Both the position numbers and the translations under genes were made by a program. The notes under the pieces are model-generated. The model made no database searches. It saw only the letters and a program-made list of their open reading frames with translations, and was not told the DNA's origin. Of a DNA stretch of 64,000 bases, positions 54,748 through 64,000 are shown piece by piece. Positions within the stretch are counted from its first letter, which is position 1; the number at the start of each line of letters is the position of its first letter. Origin of the DNA: Acinetobacter sp. ANC 4204 (GTDB lineage Bacteria > Pseudomonadota > Gammaproteobacteria > Pseudomonadales > Moraxellaceae); assembly GCF_002135205.1 (NCBI RefSeq), contig NZ_NEFZ01000011.1, forward strand, positions 1 to 64,000, read 5' to 3'.

Positions 54748-55323
54748 TTAAAATACATTTTTCGTGTTTTTAGCTTCATTAAATGTCGGAGCAAACTTAT
54801 CCTTATCGGTTAACTTTAATTCCAGACCACTTTCAATAGGCCATTCGATCGCAATATCGGCATCATCCCAAACAATGCTTCTTTCACATTCTTTAGAGTA
54901 ATAGTTCGTTGTTTTATATAAGAACTGCGTATTATCCTCAAGAGCCACAAAACCGTGTGCAAAACCTGCTGGTATCCAGAACTGCTTATGGTTTTCACCA
55001 GTAAGCTCTACACCAACCCATTGACCAAATGTAGGAGAATCTTGGCGAATATCGACAGCCACATCCCAAGCACGGCCTTGTACTACACGTACCAATTTGC
55101 CCTGAGCATGTGGATTCAGTTGGTAATGCAACCCTCTCAGTACACCACTTTGAGAGTACGAATGATTATCCTGAACAAAATTTGGAACCTCAAGACCGCG
55201 CTCTGTTAAAGCTTGTTCAAAGTTTTTTTGGTTAAAGCTTTCCATAAACCAACCACGATCATCACCAAACACGCGTGGTTCAAGTATGAGTAGGCCATTA
55301 ATCTTTGTTTCAATAATATTCAT
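54748..55323 (-). CDS. rmlC: dTDP-4-dehydrorhamnose 3,5-epimerase
   Basis: A 191-residue cupin epimerase, third step of dTDP-L-rhamnose synthesis. Visible are EPRVFGDDRGWFMESFN, the catalytic His in GLHYQL and the KLVRVVQGRAWDVAVDIR strand pair. ATG 55323 is chosen; the longer frame uses GTG. It is the last of rmlB-rmlD-rmlA-rmlC on this strand. Confidence 0.95.
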   Translation of the reverse strand: MNIIETKINGLLILEPRVFGDDRGWFMESFNQKNFEQALTERGLEVPNFVQDNHSYSQSGVLRGLHYQLNPHAQGKLVRVVQGRAWDVAVDIRQDSPTFGQWVGVELTGENHKQFWIPAGFAHGFVALEDNTQFLYKTTNYYSKECERSIVWDDADIAIEWPIESGLELKLTDKDKFAPTFNEAKNTKNVF

Positions 55324-55366
55324 TCGTATCACTCAGTTTTATCTAGTCTTTTTTTTCTAGCAATGC

Positions 55367-56257
55367 TTATGCTTGATGCTCTTTAAGCAATTTAAGCAAG
55401 TACTGACCATAGCCCGTCTTTTTAAAGAACTCTCCACGCGCTTTGAGCTGATCGGCATTGATCCATCCATTGTTGAAAGAAATTTCTTCCAAACTCGCCA
55501 CTTTCAAACCCTGACGGTGTTCAATGGTTTGTACAAACTGACTTGCTTCGAGCAATGAGTCATGCGTACCTGTATCTAACCACGCAAAACCACGGCCAAG
55601 CACTTCAACATTCAACTCATTTTGCTGTAAATAAAGGTTATTTACATCCGTAATTTCCAACTCACCACGGTGTGACGGCTGAATATTTTTAGCAATTTCA
55701 ACGACTTTGTTGTCATAGAAATATAAACCCGTTACCGCGTAGTTTGATTTTGGTTGTTCAGGCTTTTCTTCAATACTGAGAGCCTTTCCTTCCGCATCAA
55801 AGTCAACTACACCAAAACGTTCAGGATCATTTACATAATAACCAAAGACTGTTGCACCGCTAACTTGTGACGCTGCACGTTTGAGTTGCTCACTAAAGTG
55901 TTGACCATAGAAAATATTATCGCCCAAAATCAGACAAACATTATCCTCACCAATAAACTCTTCCCCTAAAATAAAGGCTTGAGCAAGACCATCTGGTGAT
56001 GGTTGGACTTTATAAGAAAGTTTAATTCCGAGCTCTTCACCTGTACCTAAAAGTTTTTCAAAATTAGGTAAATCTTCTGGTGTCGAAATAATCAAAACTT
56101 CATTAATCCCTGCCAGCATTAGAACTGACAAAGGATAATAAATCATAGGCTTATCATAAATTGGGAGTAACTGTTTTGACGTTCCCATAGTAATTGGATA
56201 CAAACGTGTACCTGACCCACCCGCAAGAATAATACCTTTGCGTTTTATTTGACTCAT
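55367..56257 (-). CDS. rmlA: Glucose-1-phosphate thymidylyltransferase
   Basis: A 296-residue enzyme making dTDP-glucose. The block [21 protein letters not shown] is the nucleotide-binding signature, followed by [17 protein letters not shown] and [12 protein letters not shown] 56257 overlaps the rmlD stop by four bases and follows AGGAA; the longer frame would add unlikely residues. It feeds rmlB. Confidence 0.96.
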   Translation of the reverse strand: MSQIKRKGIILAGGSGTRLYPITMGTSKQLLPIYDKPMIYYPLSVLMLAGINEVLIISTPEDLPNFEKLLGTGEELGIKLSYKVQPSPDGLAQAFILGEEFIGEDNVCLILGDNIFYGQHFSEQLKRAASQVSGATVFGYYVNDPERFGVVDFDAEGKALSIEEKPEQPKSNYAVTGLYFYDNKVVEIAKNIQPSHRGELEITDVNNLYLQQNELNVEVLGRGFAWLDTGTHDSLLEASQFVQTIEHRQGLKVASLEEISFNNGWINADQLKARGEFFKKTGYGQYLLKLLKEHQA

Positions 56258-57162
56258 GGAAGAAGTTCCTCTAATACTTGTGCTACACCTTGCTGCCAAT
56301 GTGGCAGGTGTAATTTAAAATTTTGTTGTAACTTATCTGTATTTAAACGTGAATTTAAAGGGCGCTTTGCTGGTGTTGGGTAAGCTTGTGTTTCTATGGG
56401 ATTCACTTGTTTTAAGATCAACGGTTGATTATGTTCACGTGCCTGCTCAAACACAAATTGTGCATAATCATACCATGTTGTTTCACCTGTAGGCGCTAAA
56501 TGGTAATGACCGTGCAACAGTATTTTTTGTTCATCCGACTGTAAAGTATAATAGCGAATAGCTTGAGCCGTGACATCTGCAATCAGTGCTGCCCCAGTAG
56601 GTACACCAACTTGATCTTGGATGATATTCAGCTCTTCTTTCATTTGCGCCAATTTGAGCATGGTCTTAATGAAATTATTTCCTCGCGCCGCATAGACCCA
56701 ACAGGTACGGAAATTTAGGAATGAAACTCCGCTTTGCTCTAAAGCAAGCTCACCGTCTCGTTTAGTTTGACCATACAAATTAACTGGGGCAGTTTGGTCA
56801 TCCTCTTTCCATGCCAAAACACCTGTGCCATCAAACACATAGTCTGTTGAATAATGAATCAACAATGCACTATGCTTTTGACATTCCTCAGCCAAATGTT
56901 TAACCGCTAAAGCATTGATAAGATGTGCCTGTTCAGCATCAGATTCAGCCTTATCTACAGCGGTATAAGCGGTTGCATTCACAACAATATCTGGGCGAAT
57001 TTGTTCAAAGGCTTTTGAGATTTCTGCAAAGTTTGCAACATCACCACACCAACCCTCAGGGATTGTTTGACGATCTAAAGCAATCACCTCTCCAAGTGGT
57101 TGGAGTGCACGCTGTAACTCCCACCCCACTTGGCCATTTTTTCCTAACAACAGTATTTTCAT
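56254..57162 (-). CDS. rmlD: dTDP-4-dehydrorhamnose reductase
   Basis: A 302-residue reductase giving dTDP-L-rhamnose with NADPH. The start [16 protein letters not shown] is the NAD(P) motif; YSTDYVFDG and YGQTKRDGE carry the active-site Tyr-Lys. ATG 57162 is preferred because the longer frame runs into rmlB. It lies 13 bases after rmlB. Confidence 0.95.
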   Translation of the reverse strand: MKILLLGKNGQVGWELQRALQPLGEVIALDRQTIPEGWCGDVANFAEISKAFEQIRPDIVVNATAYTAVDKAESDAEQAHLINALAVKHLAEECQKHSALLIHYSTDYVFDGTGVLAWKEDDQTAPVNLYGQTKRDGELALEQSGVSFLNFRTCWVYAARGNNFIKTMLKLAQMKEELNIIQDQVGVPTGAALIADVTAQAIRYYTLQSDEQKILLHGHYHLAPTGETTWYDYAQFVFEQAREHNQPLILKQVNPIETQAYPTPAKRPLNSRLNTDKLQQNFKLHLPHWQQGVAQVLEELLP

Positions 57163-57175
57163 AGTATTACGCAAC

Positions 57176-58258
57176 TTAATTTGTTTCTTCTGCAACCTGA
57201 TACTGTTGATTGATCCAATTTTGATATTCACCACTTTGGATATGTTGAACCCACGCTTGGTTATTCAAATACCATTCAACGGTTTTTCTTAAACCCGTTT
57301 CAAAACTTTCTTCAGGCATCCAACCAAGGTCTTTTTGAATTTTGCTTGCATCAATTGCATAGCGTAAATCGTGACCAGGGCGATCTGTTACATAAGTAAT
57401 CAATTCTTCATAACGAGCCACACCATTTGGTTTATTTGGTGCAAGTTCTTCTAACAATGTACAAATGGCTTTAACAACATCAATATTCTTTTGTTCGTTA
57501 TGACCGCCAATATTATAAGTTTCACCAACAGCAGCCTCAGTAACCACTTTATATAAAGCACGTGCATGGTCTTCTACAAATAGCCAATCACGAATTTGAT
57601 GCCCATTGCCATATACAGGTAATGCTTTGCCATTGAGGGCATTCAAAATAATTAATGGAATCAGCTTTTCTGGGAAATGATAAGGACCATAGTTGTTAGA
57701 GCAATTGGTTAAAACGACCGGTAATCCATAGGTTCGGTGCCATGCACGAACCAAATGATCTGAACTAGCCTTACTTGCTGAATATGGTGAACTTGGAGCA
57801 TACGGTGTTGTCTCAAGGAACAAGTCATCTGTACCTTCTAAGTCACCATAAACCTCATCCGTTGAAATGTGGTGGAAACGAAATGCTTGCTTTTTATCTT
57901 CGCTTAAACCGTTCCAATAATGACGAGCAGCCTCCAACAACTGGTATGTTCCAATAATATTGGTTTCAACAAATGCAGCAGGGCCTGTAATTGAGCGGTC
58001 AACATGCGATTCAGCAGCCAAATGCATCACAGCATCTGGTTGAAAACTTTCAAATAATTGATCTAATGCAATGCGATCACAAATATCAGTTTGGGAAAAT
58101 TGATAACGCTCATTATTTTCAACCAATGCCAACGATTCTAAATTACCTGCATAGGTGAGTTTATCGACATTGAGTACCTGATGGGGTGTATTTTGAATAA
58201 TATGGCGAACGACTGCTGAACCAATAAAACCAGCGCCACCTGTTACCAATAATTTCAT
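57176..58258 (-). CDS. rmlB: dTDP-glucose 4,6-dehydratase
   Basis: A 360-residue short-chain dehydrogenase-type enzyme. NAD motif [12 protein letters not shown], active-site STDEVYGDL and [12 protein letters not shown] are seen. It converts dTDP-glucose to dTDP-4-keto-6-deoxyglucose. It is the first of the four rhamnose genes, with a 181-base spacer before it in which a promoter is likely. Confidence 0.96.
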   Translation of the reverse strand: MKLLVTGGAGFIGSAVVRHIIQNTPHQVLNVDKLTYAGNLESLALVENNERYQFSQTDICDRIALDQLFESFQPDAVMHLAAESHVDRSITGPAAFVETNIIGTYQLLEAARHYWNGLSEDKKQAFRFHHISTDEVYGDLEGTDDLFLETTPYAPSSPYSASKASSDHLVRAWHRTYGLPVVLTNCSNNYGPYHFPEKLIPLIILNALNGKALPVYGNGHQIRDWLFVEDHARALYKVVTEAAVGETYNIGGHNEQKNIDVVKAICTLLEELAPNKPNGVARYEELITYVTDRPGHDLRYAIDASKIQKDLGWMPEESFETGLRKTVEWYLNNQAWVQHIQSGEYQNWINQQYQVAEETN

Positions 58259-58439
58259 ATTTTCCTGCTCTTAATTTAAATTGATTGATAGCAAAATAAT
58301 TTTAGGTTATCTATAGATAAATAAGATGTTTCTTTATTCTAAAACTATTTCAGTATTTTATTCAAAATATGTGAATGAATTGTATAAATAGTTTAATTGA
58401 ACACGTTAGGCTTTATCAAATTAACATCAATAAAATATA

Positions 58440-60305
58440 TCAATTCTTGTGCAAATCTTTGGTTTTGTAACCCTCTACATAGGTTTGTAAGATATTTTTA
58501 ATTTTTGCCTGATTATCTCCTTGTTCAGATAAATCAGATAACTGCAAAAATACGCTGTTAATTTGATCAAAAAAATAAAAATGCTCATACGATTTTAAAA
58601 TTCGTTCATGGTCAGTTTTGCTAACATTTTCAGATTCGATGAGTAGCTCTTCATATAGTTTTTCACCTGGACGCAATCCTGTAAACTGAAGTGCAATATC
58701 CCCTAAGCCTTTTTCATCTATAGGTTTAAACCCACTTAGACGAATCATCTGTTTAGCCAAATCAACAATTTTAACGGGTTCACCCATATCCAGTAGAAAA
58801 ACATCTCCGCCTGTTCCCATTGCCCCCGCCTGAATCACCAACTGCGCAGCCTCAGGAATGGTCATAAAATAACGAGTCACCTCAGGATGCGTTACTGTAA
58901 CAGGTCCACCTTTTTCAATCTGTTTTTTAAACAAAGGAACGACAGAACCTGATGAACCTAATACATTACCAAAACGAACTATACTGATTTGTGTTTGCGG
59001 TTTTGTGGCAGCTAAACCTTGGCAATACAATTCGGCCATCCGTTTCGATGCACCCATGACATTGGTTGGACGTACAGCTTTGTCCGTAGAAATCAAGACA
59101 AAGGTTTCTACCCCTTGAGCCACAGCGGCATCAACACTACGGGCCGTACCAATTGAAGTATTATAGATCCCTTCAAACGGGTTGGCCTCAACCAAGGGCA
59201 CATGCTTATAAGCTGCTGCATGGTAAACCGTTTGCACAGCATGCTGTTGCAATATACGTTCCAATTTTATTTGGTGAGTCACAGAACCTAGTATAGGCAC
59301 TACTTCTACACCTGCGTTTTGTAATTCGCGATCAATGGAATACAGTGCAAATTCAGACATTTCAAATAAAACAAGGCATTTGGGTTGATGCTTCACGATC
59401 TGACGGCAAAGTTCTGAACCAATTGATCCACCTGCACCAGTTACCATCACCACTTTATTTTTAATATTTTTTTCTAAAAGCGCTAACTTTGGTGGTACTG
59501 GATCACGCCCTAGTAAGTCAATAATGTCGACTTCTCTGATGTCAGAGACTTGAACGCGGCCACCTACCAGTTGGGTGACACCAGGCAGTTCCATAATTTT
59601 GACATTAGACAGTTCAAAAGACTCAATAATTGCTTTTTTACGTGCACGACTTACAGATGGCATAGCCAGTAATATTTCTTCGATGTGAAACTTACGAAAT
59701 GCTCCGAGCGCCTTTTTCGGTGAAAAGATTTTTAGTCCGCTTAAAGACTGCCCTTGTAGCGAAGCTTTATCATCAATAAAACAGACGGGCAAATAGTCAT
59801 CCGAGCGATATAACGCGGCCGCAATTTGTTGTCCCGCAAGCCCTGCACCATAAATCGCGACACGTTTACGGTTTTGCTTTTTCACAAAAGTACGCAGTGT
59901 GGCATAGCGAATCACAGCGCGACTCCACCACATCCAAGAAAACAGCACAAAGCCGTACATGAGCGGAATGCTCATAGGAATAAAGGCTAAACCAAGTTTC
60001 TTAACTGCATATAACCCAACAATTTGAATAAATGTCGCAATCGAGATCCGTAGCAAATAGTCTTCATTGAAGGAGCGTACAATCGCGCTATAAATGCCGA
60101 GTAAGGCAAAAATTGCAACACCAAAAACACCTACATACAGATACCAGAAATCTAAGCCTTCCATGACTGGAACATTGGGTTTGGCTAGTCGAATAGCATA
60201 AACCAGCCACATCATCAAAGGCAAAGCACAGATATCCATGACCACTAAAACAGCTTGTTTTTGACGGCGCGGCAAAGATGCAATGACTCGGATAATGTCT
60301 TTCAC
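58440..60305 (-). CDS. gdr: UDP-N-acetylglucosamine 4,6-dehydratase, PglF/CapD/WbpM type
   Basis: A 621-residue membrane dehydratase. Four N-terminal helices and a first Rossmann-like domain with YGAGLAGQQIA (about 150-160) are followed by a second with TGAGGSIGSELCRQI (about 285-300). It makes the UDP-4-keto-6-deoxy-GlcNAc intermediate for the aminotransferase encoded upstream. The start codon is GTG. With the next two genes it forms the bacillosamine-type (QuiNAc4NAc) set. Confidence 0.94.
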   Translation of the reverse strand: MKDIIRVIASLPRRQKQAVLVVMDICALPLMMWLVYAIRLAKPNVPVMEGLDFWYLYVGVFGVAIFALLGIYSAIVRSFNEDYLLRISIATFIQIVGLYAVKKLGLAFIPMSIPLMYGFVLFSWMWWSRAVIRYATLRTFVKKQNRKRVAIYGAGLAGQQIAAALYRSDDYLPVCFIDDKASLQGQSLSGLKIFSPKKALGAFRKFHIEEILLAMPSVSRARKKAIIESFELSNVKIMELPGVTQLVGGRVQVSDIREVDIIDLLGRDPVPPKLALLEKNIKNKVVMVTGAGGSIGSELCRQIVKHQPKCLVLFEMSEFALYSIDRELQNAGVEVVPILGSVTHQIKLERILQQHAVQTVYHAAAYKHVPLVEANPFEGIYNTSIGTARSVDAAVAQGVETFVLISTDKAVRPTNVMGASKRMAELYCQGLAATKPQTQISIVRFGNVLGSSGSVVPLFKKQIEKGGPVTVTHPEVTRYFMTIPEAAQLVIQAGAMGTGGDVFLLDMGEPVKIVDLAKQMIRLSGFKPIDEKGLGDIALQFTGLRPGEKLYEELLIESENVSKTDHERILKSYEHFYFFDQINSVFLQLSDLSEQGDNQAKIKNILQTYVEGYKTKDLHKN

Positions 60306-60362
60306 GATGGGCTCAATGGTTTAGATAAAGGCAAAAAGTTGCATAACAAATTATACGCTGTT

Positions 60363-61538
60363 TCACATGGAGATTTGTGAGATCACCTGTTGGATACTAT
60401 CCACCGTTTTTTGCATGTTGCTGTCGGACAAAGTCGGATGTACCAAGAACATTAAACTGCTTTCTCCCAAGCTTTTGGCATTAACCAGTCGTTGCTCAGG
60501 ACGCCACGGCGTTCCATCGAAGGCTTTTTCTAAATACACTTCTGAACATGAACCACTAAAGCATGGCACACCCAGTGCATTAATTTCCGCCATAATGCGA
60601 TCGCGCGACCAACCTTCTGGCAATTGTGCTGTATTCACTTGTACATAAGCCTTATATGCCGCATGAACATAATTCGCAGGTGGCATTGGCACAGTAAAAT
60701 AAGGGTTATTTTCAAAACTTGCTAAAACGCGACGCATATGCGCATTACGCACTTGCGTCCATTCTGGCATTTTTTGGAGTTGTAAGCGTCCGATGACAGC
60801 CTGCATTTCCATCATGCGCCAGTTGGTGCCAAAGCTGTCATGTAACCAACGAAAGCCGGGCGGGTGCTGTTTGTTATAAATGCTGTCAAAGTTTTTACCG
60901 TGATCTTTATATGACCACATTTTTTTCCATAAATTTTTATCATTGGTGGTGACCATACCGCCTTCACCACCCGTGGTCATGATCTTGTCTTGGCAAAATG
61001 ACCATGCGCCAATATGCCCAATTGAACCTGCGGATTGACCTTTATAGAATGCACCATGGGCTTGAGCACAATCTTCGATGACCCAAATCCCTTTTTCCTC
61101 AGCCAACTGCATGATCGGGTCCATATCACACATCCAACCTGCCAAATGTACACAAATAATGGCTTTGGTTTTCGGAGTAAGCACAGCTTCAATGGTACGG
61201 CGTGAAATATTCTGTGAATCCAGCTCAACATCGGCAAAAACAGGATTGGCACCAGCCGTCACAATTGAACTGGCAGATGCAAGAAATGTCCGTGAAGTGA
61301 CGATCACATCATCGCCTGTGCCAATGCCAAGGGCTTTTAAGGCCAAATCCAGTGCAACTGTGCCATTCGCTACAGCGACGGCATACTGCGTCTGTGCAAA
61401 TGCTGCAAATTCTTTTTCAAACTCACGGCACTCTTGTCCTGTCCAATAATTGACTTTATTGGATAAAAGGACCTTTGACACCGCATCTGCTTCAGCTGAG
61501 GTGAAACTTGGCCACGGTTCAAATGCAGTGTTTAACAT
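60363..61538 (-). CDS. PLP-dependent DegT/DnrJ/EryC1 aminotransferase, PglE type
   Basis: A 391-residue aminotransferase. The cofactor lysine is in SFCQDKIMTTGGEGG, the cofactor aspartate in VIEDCAQAHGA, and the substrate block NGTVALDLALKALG is near the start. It would add the 4-amino group to the keto sugar made by the neighbouring dehydratase. It lies between that enzyme and the acetyltransferase, the usual PglF-PglE-PglD order. Confidence 0.92.
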   Translation of the reverse strand: MLNTAFEPWPSFTSAEADAVSKVLLSNKVNYWTGQECREFEKEFAAFAQTQYAVAVANGTVALDLALKALGIGTGDDVIVTSRTFLASASSIVTAGANPVFADVELDSQNISRRTIEAVLTPKTKAIICVHLAGWMCDMDPIMQLAEEKGIWVIEDCAQAHGAFYKGQSAGSIGHIGAWSFCQDKIMTTGGEGGMVTTNDKNLWKKMWSYKDHGKNFDSIYNKQHPPGFRWLHDSFGTNWRMMEMQAVIGRLQLQKMPEWTQVRNAHMRRVLASFENNPYFTVPMPPANYVHAAYKAYVQVNTAQLPEGWSRDRIMAEINALGVPCFSGSCSEVYLEKAFDGTPWRPEQRLVNAKSLGESSLMFLVHPTLSDSNMQKTVDSIQQVISQISM

Positions 61539-61556
61539 GAGTTTTTCCTAAATTTA

Positions 61557-62213
61557 TCATTTACTGGTCAGTATACGGGCAGGATTTCCCACCACTGTTA
61601 CGCCCGCAGGCACGCTTTTGGTCACCACAGCGCCCATACCCACCACAGCACCACGACCAATCACCAAAGGTTGTGCAGGTGTGCCTTGTTTAATCACGGC
61701 ACCTGCACCAATATAAACATGGTCTTCTATATGAATATTACCGTTGCATTTTACGCCCGGTGCAAACGTGACGAAATCACCAATCACACAATCATGCTCG
61801 ACATAACTATATAAGTTGGCATGAAAACATTTGCCAATTTTAATATTGGATGTAATCGTGACAAAAGGACTCAACGCAGCACCTGCGCCAAGTTCTACCG
61901 TATCCATCAGCAGCGTATTATCTGCCTGCACTGACCACAATGGAAGACCATCTTGCTCCAGTGTCAGCGCAATTTTTTCACGGACTTGACTGTTGGCAAT
62001 TGCAATCAGTACCGCTTTGAAAGATACAGGCTCCGCTTTAAATTGTGGGTAGTTCATGGCACGATGACCATTCACTATGGTAATTTCAGTCAAGGCATCA
62101 TCAATAAACACAATTTCAGCAGGCTCTTGCTGACGTGCTAATTGTTGACGTGCTACAGGCATCAAACTACGTCCACACCCCGAAGCACCATATACGGCAT
62201 ACAGCTTAGTCAT
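61557..62213 (-). CDS. PglD-type UDP-4-amino-sugar acetyltransferase
   Basis: A 218-residue acetyltransferase. An N-terminal Rossmann-like part (YAVYGASGCGRSLMPVA) and a C-terminal left-handed helix with hexapeptide repeats (about 110-200) are visible, ending in GVTVVGNPARIL. The catalytic-type His is in YVEHDCVIGD. ATG 62213 overlaps the upstream transferase stop by eight bases. It completes UDP-2,4-diacetamido-2,4,6-trideoxyglucose. Confidence 0.9.
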   Translation of the reverse strand: MTKLYAVYGASGCGRSLMPVARQQLARQQEPAEIVFIDDALTEITIVNGHRAMNYPQFKAEPVSFKAVLIAIANSQVREKIALTLEQDGLPLWSVQADNTLLMDTVELGAGAALSPFVTITSNIKIGKCFHANLYSYVEHDCVIGDFVTFAPGVKCNGNIHIEDHVYIGAGAVIKQGTPAQPLVIGRGAVVGMGAVVTKSVPAGVTVVGNPARILTSK

Positions 62214-62805
62214 GTTTGCTGCCTGTAAATTTATGCATCGTGACATCACCTTCGGCACTAATATCATCTTTCGCGAGCACTTTTTTGACGGTTTTCAGCA
62301 TGATTTTAAAGTCGAGCCACAAGGACTGATTGTTGACATACCATGTGTCGAGTTCAAACTTCTTTTCCCATGAAATGGCATTACGTCCATTCACCTGCGC
62401 ATAGCCCGTGATACCGGGACGTACATCATGGCGTTTGGCTTGCTCGCTATTATATAAAGGCAAATATTCCATCAACAACGGGCGTGGTCCCACGATACTC
62501 ATGTCCCCTTTAATCACATTCCATAGCTCTGGCATTTCATCCAAACTGGTGGCGCGGAGCATTTTACCAAAGGGCGTTAAACGCTCACTATCGGGTAGTG
62601 GGTTGCCTGCTGTATCCAGTGCATCTTTCATGCTACGAAACTTAATCATTTCAAACGGTTGCCCATGTAAACCCGGGCGGGTTTGGCGAAAAAGTACGGG
62701 AGAACCCAAATTCTTTTTTACTTTATACGCCACCAGCGCATAGACAGGAGATAACAGCACCAAAGCAGTTGAGGCGATCGCGACATCTAAAATTCGTTTC
62801 AGCAT
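62206..62805 (-). CDS. PglC-like initiating sugar-1-phosphate transferase
   Basis: A 199-residue monotopic phosphoglycosyl transferase. One reentrant N-terminal helix (ILDVAIASTALVLLSPVYALVAY), PVLFRQTRPGLHG, IKFRSMKDALD, SLDEMPELWNVIKGDMS and VGPRPLLMEYLPLY mark it. With bacillosamine genes beside it, it likely places QuiNAc4NAc-1-phosphate on undecaprenyl phosphate. It is the small type, unlike the 454-residue enzyme at 47990-49354. Confidence 0.92.
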   Translation of the reverse strand: MLKRILDVAIASTALVLLSPVYALVAYKVKKNLGSPVLFRQTRPGLHGQPFEMIKFRSMKDALDTAGNPLPDSERLTPFGKMLRATSLDEMPELWNVIKGDMSIVGPRPLLMEYLPLYNSEQAKRHDVRPGITGYAQVNGRNAISWEKKFELDTWYVNNQSLWLDFKIMLKTVKKVLAKDDISAEGDVTMHKFTGSKHD

Positions 62806-62807
62806 GC

Positions 62808-63944
62808 TTAAACTCCCATCTCGGACATCATGTGGGCATTCACTTGATGGACATCATATTTCTCTAAAGCGATTTCACGCGAACGCTGCCCCATCTGTAC
62901 CATCAGTTGTGGGTCATCAATAAAAGTTTGCATGGCGTGTACCAACTCTTCAACCGATTTCACCTGAACCAAATACCCGTTCTGACCATGGATCACTGTT
63001 TCTCGACAACCTGGGGCATCCGTAGTAATAATGGCACGCCCCATCGCCATAGCCTCAAGTACGGTACGAGGTGTACCCTCACGATAAGATGGCAAGACAT
63101 AGACCGAACTGGCTGCAATCGCAGGTCGTACATCACTGAGTTTACCCCAATAATTGACGACTTTCTCTGCCACCCAAACATCTAGTTCGGCTTGCGCAAT
63201 CGCAGCAGGATTTTCATCAATCCAACCCACCAAATGAAACTCGACTTCTGGATGCTTTGCTTTGATGATGCGAGCCGCTTCTGCATATTCTCGCACCCCC
63301 TTATCCCCCAATAAACGAGCAATCAGCAAAAAAGAAGCTTTTGCTTGGCCATGTTCATTTTTAGGTAAATCCAGTACTGCAAAATCCTGCACATTCACCC
63401 CAGAACCATTCACCACCACCGTCGCTTTTTGAGGTGATAGGAGTTGCATGCTTTGAAATAATTTTAAGTCGTCGGGATTTTGAAAAAAGACTTTGTGTGC
63501 ATGCTTGAGCGCTTGCGCATACAGACCATGCACCATTTTTTGAAAAATACTGCGTTGACCCGATTCCGCATTTTGAAAGGCATACCCCAAACCCGTAATC
63601 AATGCAAAACGATGGGGCACTTTTGCCAAGCTTGCAGCTAATGTGCCATAAATTACCGGTTTGATAGTATAAGACAGCACATAATCAGGCTGAATTTGGC
63701 GAATCAACTGATACATCGCTTTTAAGGTTTTGAGGTCTTGGATTGGGTTGGTTCCTGTACGTTGCATGGGCAGCGTATGTACCTGATAACCCAATTGCTG
63801 CAGTTTATTCAACTCATCAGGATAGTCGTGTAAATCAGGCGCTAAGACATGTATTTCTAAACCCTGAGCATGAATCGCCTCTAACAATTTACCGCGAAAG
63901 TTCAGTACAGACGGTAGATAACTACTGATCATCAAAAATTTCAT
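62808..63944 (-). CDS. GT4-family glycosyltransferase (capsule)
   Basis: A 378-residue GT-B glycosyltransferase, family 4 type. The N-terminal FLMISSYLPSVLNFRGKLL and the C-terminal donor site with PSYREGTPRTVLEAMAMG and the acidic pair are seen. ATG 63944 overlaps by one base the stop of the gene before it (TGATG), which supports this start over ATG 63959. It resembles PglA-like enzymes that extend a bacillosamine-type first sugar. Confidence 0.88.
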   Translation of the reverse strand: MKFLMISSYLPSVLNFRGKLLEAIHAQGLEIHVLAPDLHDYPDELNKLQQLGYQVHTLPMQRTGTNPIQDLKTLKAMYQLIRQIQPDYVLSYTIKPVIYGTLAASLAKVPHRFALITGLGYAFQNAESGQRSIFQKMVHGLYAQALKHAHKVFFQNPDDLKLFQSMQLLSPQKATVVVNGSGVNVQDFAVLDLPKNEHGQAKASFLLIARLLGDKGVREYAEAARIIKAKHPEVEFHLVGWIDENPAAIAQAELDVWVAEKVVNYWGKLSDVRPAIAASSVYVLPSYREGTPRTVLEAMAMGRAIITTDAPGCRETVIHGQNGYLVQVKSVEELVHAMQTFIDDPQLMVQMGQRSREIALEKYDVHQVNAHMMSEMGV

Positions 63945-64000
63945 CAACCTTGTCTCCATACCGTCATGTATTGCTGGCTCACGTGCTGAATACTAAAGTT
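63944..64000 (-). CDS. C-terminal end of an upstream capsule gene, probably a glycosyltransferase (cut by window edge)
   Basis: On the minus strand an open frame from base 64000 reads NFSIQHVSQQYMTVWRQG and stops at TGA 63946-63944, overlapping the next ATG by one base. The ending resembles the final helix of family 4 glycosyltransferases (F-S-x-x-x-V-x-x-x-Y). Only 18 residues are visible, so the identity is tentative. Confidence 0.55.
   Translation of the reverse strand, partial: NFSIQHVSQQYMTVWRQG

Noticed and set aside
58259..58439. JUMPstart/ops element for RfaH before the rml genes
   Set aside because: The GGCGGTAG core was not found in this spacer.

Overview
The window is a chromosomal segment of a gammaproteobacterium of the genus Acinetobacter or a very close relative. 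This rests on low G+C with A/T-rich spacers, on Moraxellaceae-like protein sequences throughout, and on the gene order galU-ugd-gpi with a converging pgm, which is the usual right-hand module of the Acinetobacter capsule (K) locus. The species cannot be named from the sequence alone.

Region 1 (1-7 kb) is mixed accessory and core. It holds the tail of an IS30-family transposase, DoxX, DedA and LysE-type membrane proteins, a ParA-type ATPase translationally coupled to a glycine-rich lipoprotein, a SirB-like membrane protein with BolA, three nearly identical tRNA-Gly(GCC) genes in tandem, a solitary type I-F-like cas1 with no other cas gene or CRISPR array in view, and a small protein resembling YjaA and the N-terminal part of MreB.

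Region 2 (6.7-23.5 kb) is one long leftward operon for an aryl polyene, a membrane-anchored, polyene-type antioxidant pigment. From promoter to end it encodes a ketoacyl-synthase-like partner, an acyltransferase, two acyl carrier proteins, a COG4648 membrane protein, an acyl-AMP ligase fused to a hotdog dehydratase, a glycosyltransferase, an LpxL-like acyltransferase, an MIO-type aromatic amino acid ammonia-lyase, a thioesterase, a LolA-like carrier, an MMPL exporter, an FAD oxidoreductase, a DUF3261 lipoprotein, a ketosynthase, a dehydratase, a ketoreductase and a second ketosynthase. A secreted RcsF/YbjQ-like protein follows. Most genes overlap by a few bases. The ammonia-lyase can make the aryl starter, the ligase loads it on an ACP, the KS/KR/DH set extends it, and the exporter, LolA-like protein and acyltransferases place it in the outer membrane.

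Region 3 (23.7-30.4 kb) is the fructose phosphotransferase operon fruB-fruK-fruA, preceded by metR. Region 4 (30.4-42.2 kb) is housekeeping: a small conserved protein, queH, an MTHFR-like Cys-rich protein, then the rightward run ribBA-ribE-nusB-thiL-pgpA-glmU-glmS and pgm (phosphomannomutase/phosphoglucomutase).

Region 5 (42.3-64 kb) is the leftward capsule locus. From right to left it has two glycosyltransferases (the first only partly in the window), a PglC-like initiating transferase, a PglD-like acetyltransferase, a PglE-like aminotransferase, a PglF-like 4,6-dehydratase, rmlB-D-A-C for dTDP-L-rhamnose, a glycosyltransferase, Wzx, Wzy, two more glycosyltransferases, a second (WcaJ-like) initiating transferase, galU, ugd, gpi and a Wzi-family outer-membrane protein. 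The Wzx/Wzy/glycosyltransferase core is markedly A/T-rich, as expected for exchanged capsule genes.

Points most worth a second look: the lone Cas1, the ParA-lipoprotein pair, the Ugd that lacks the family's catalytic cysteine, the two initiating transferases in one capsule locus, the ligase-dehydratase fusion, and several unexplained palindromes and repeats in promoters.
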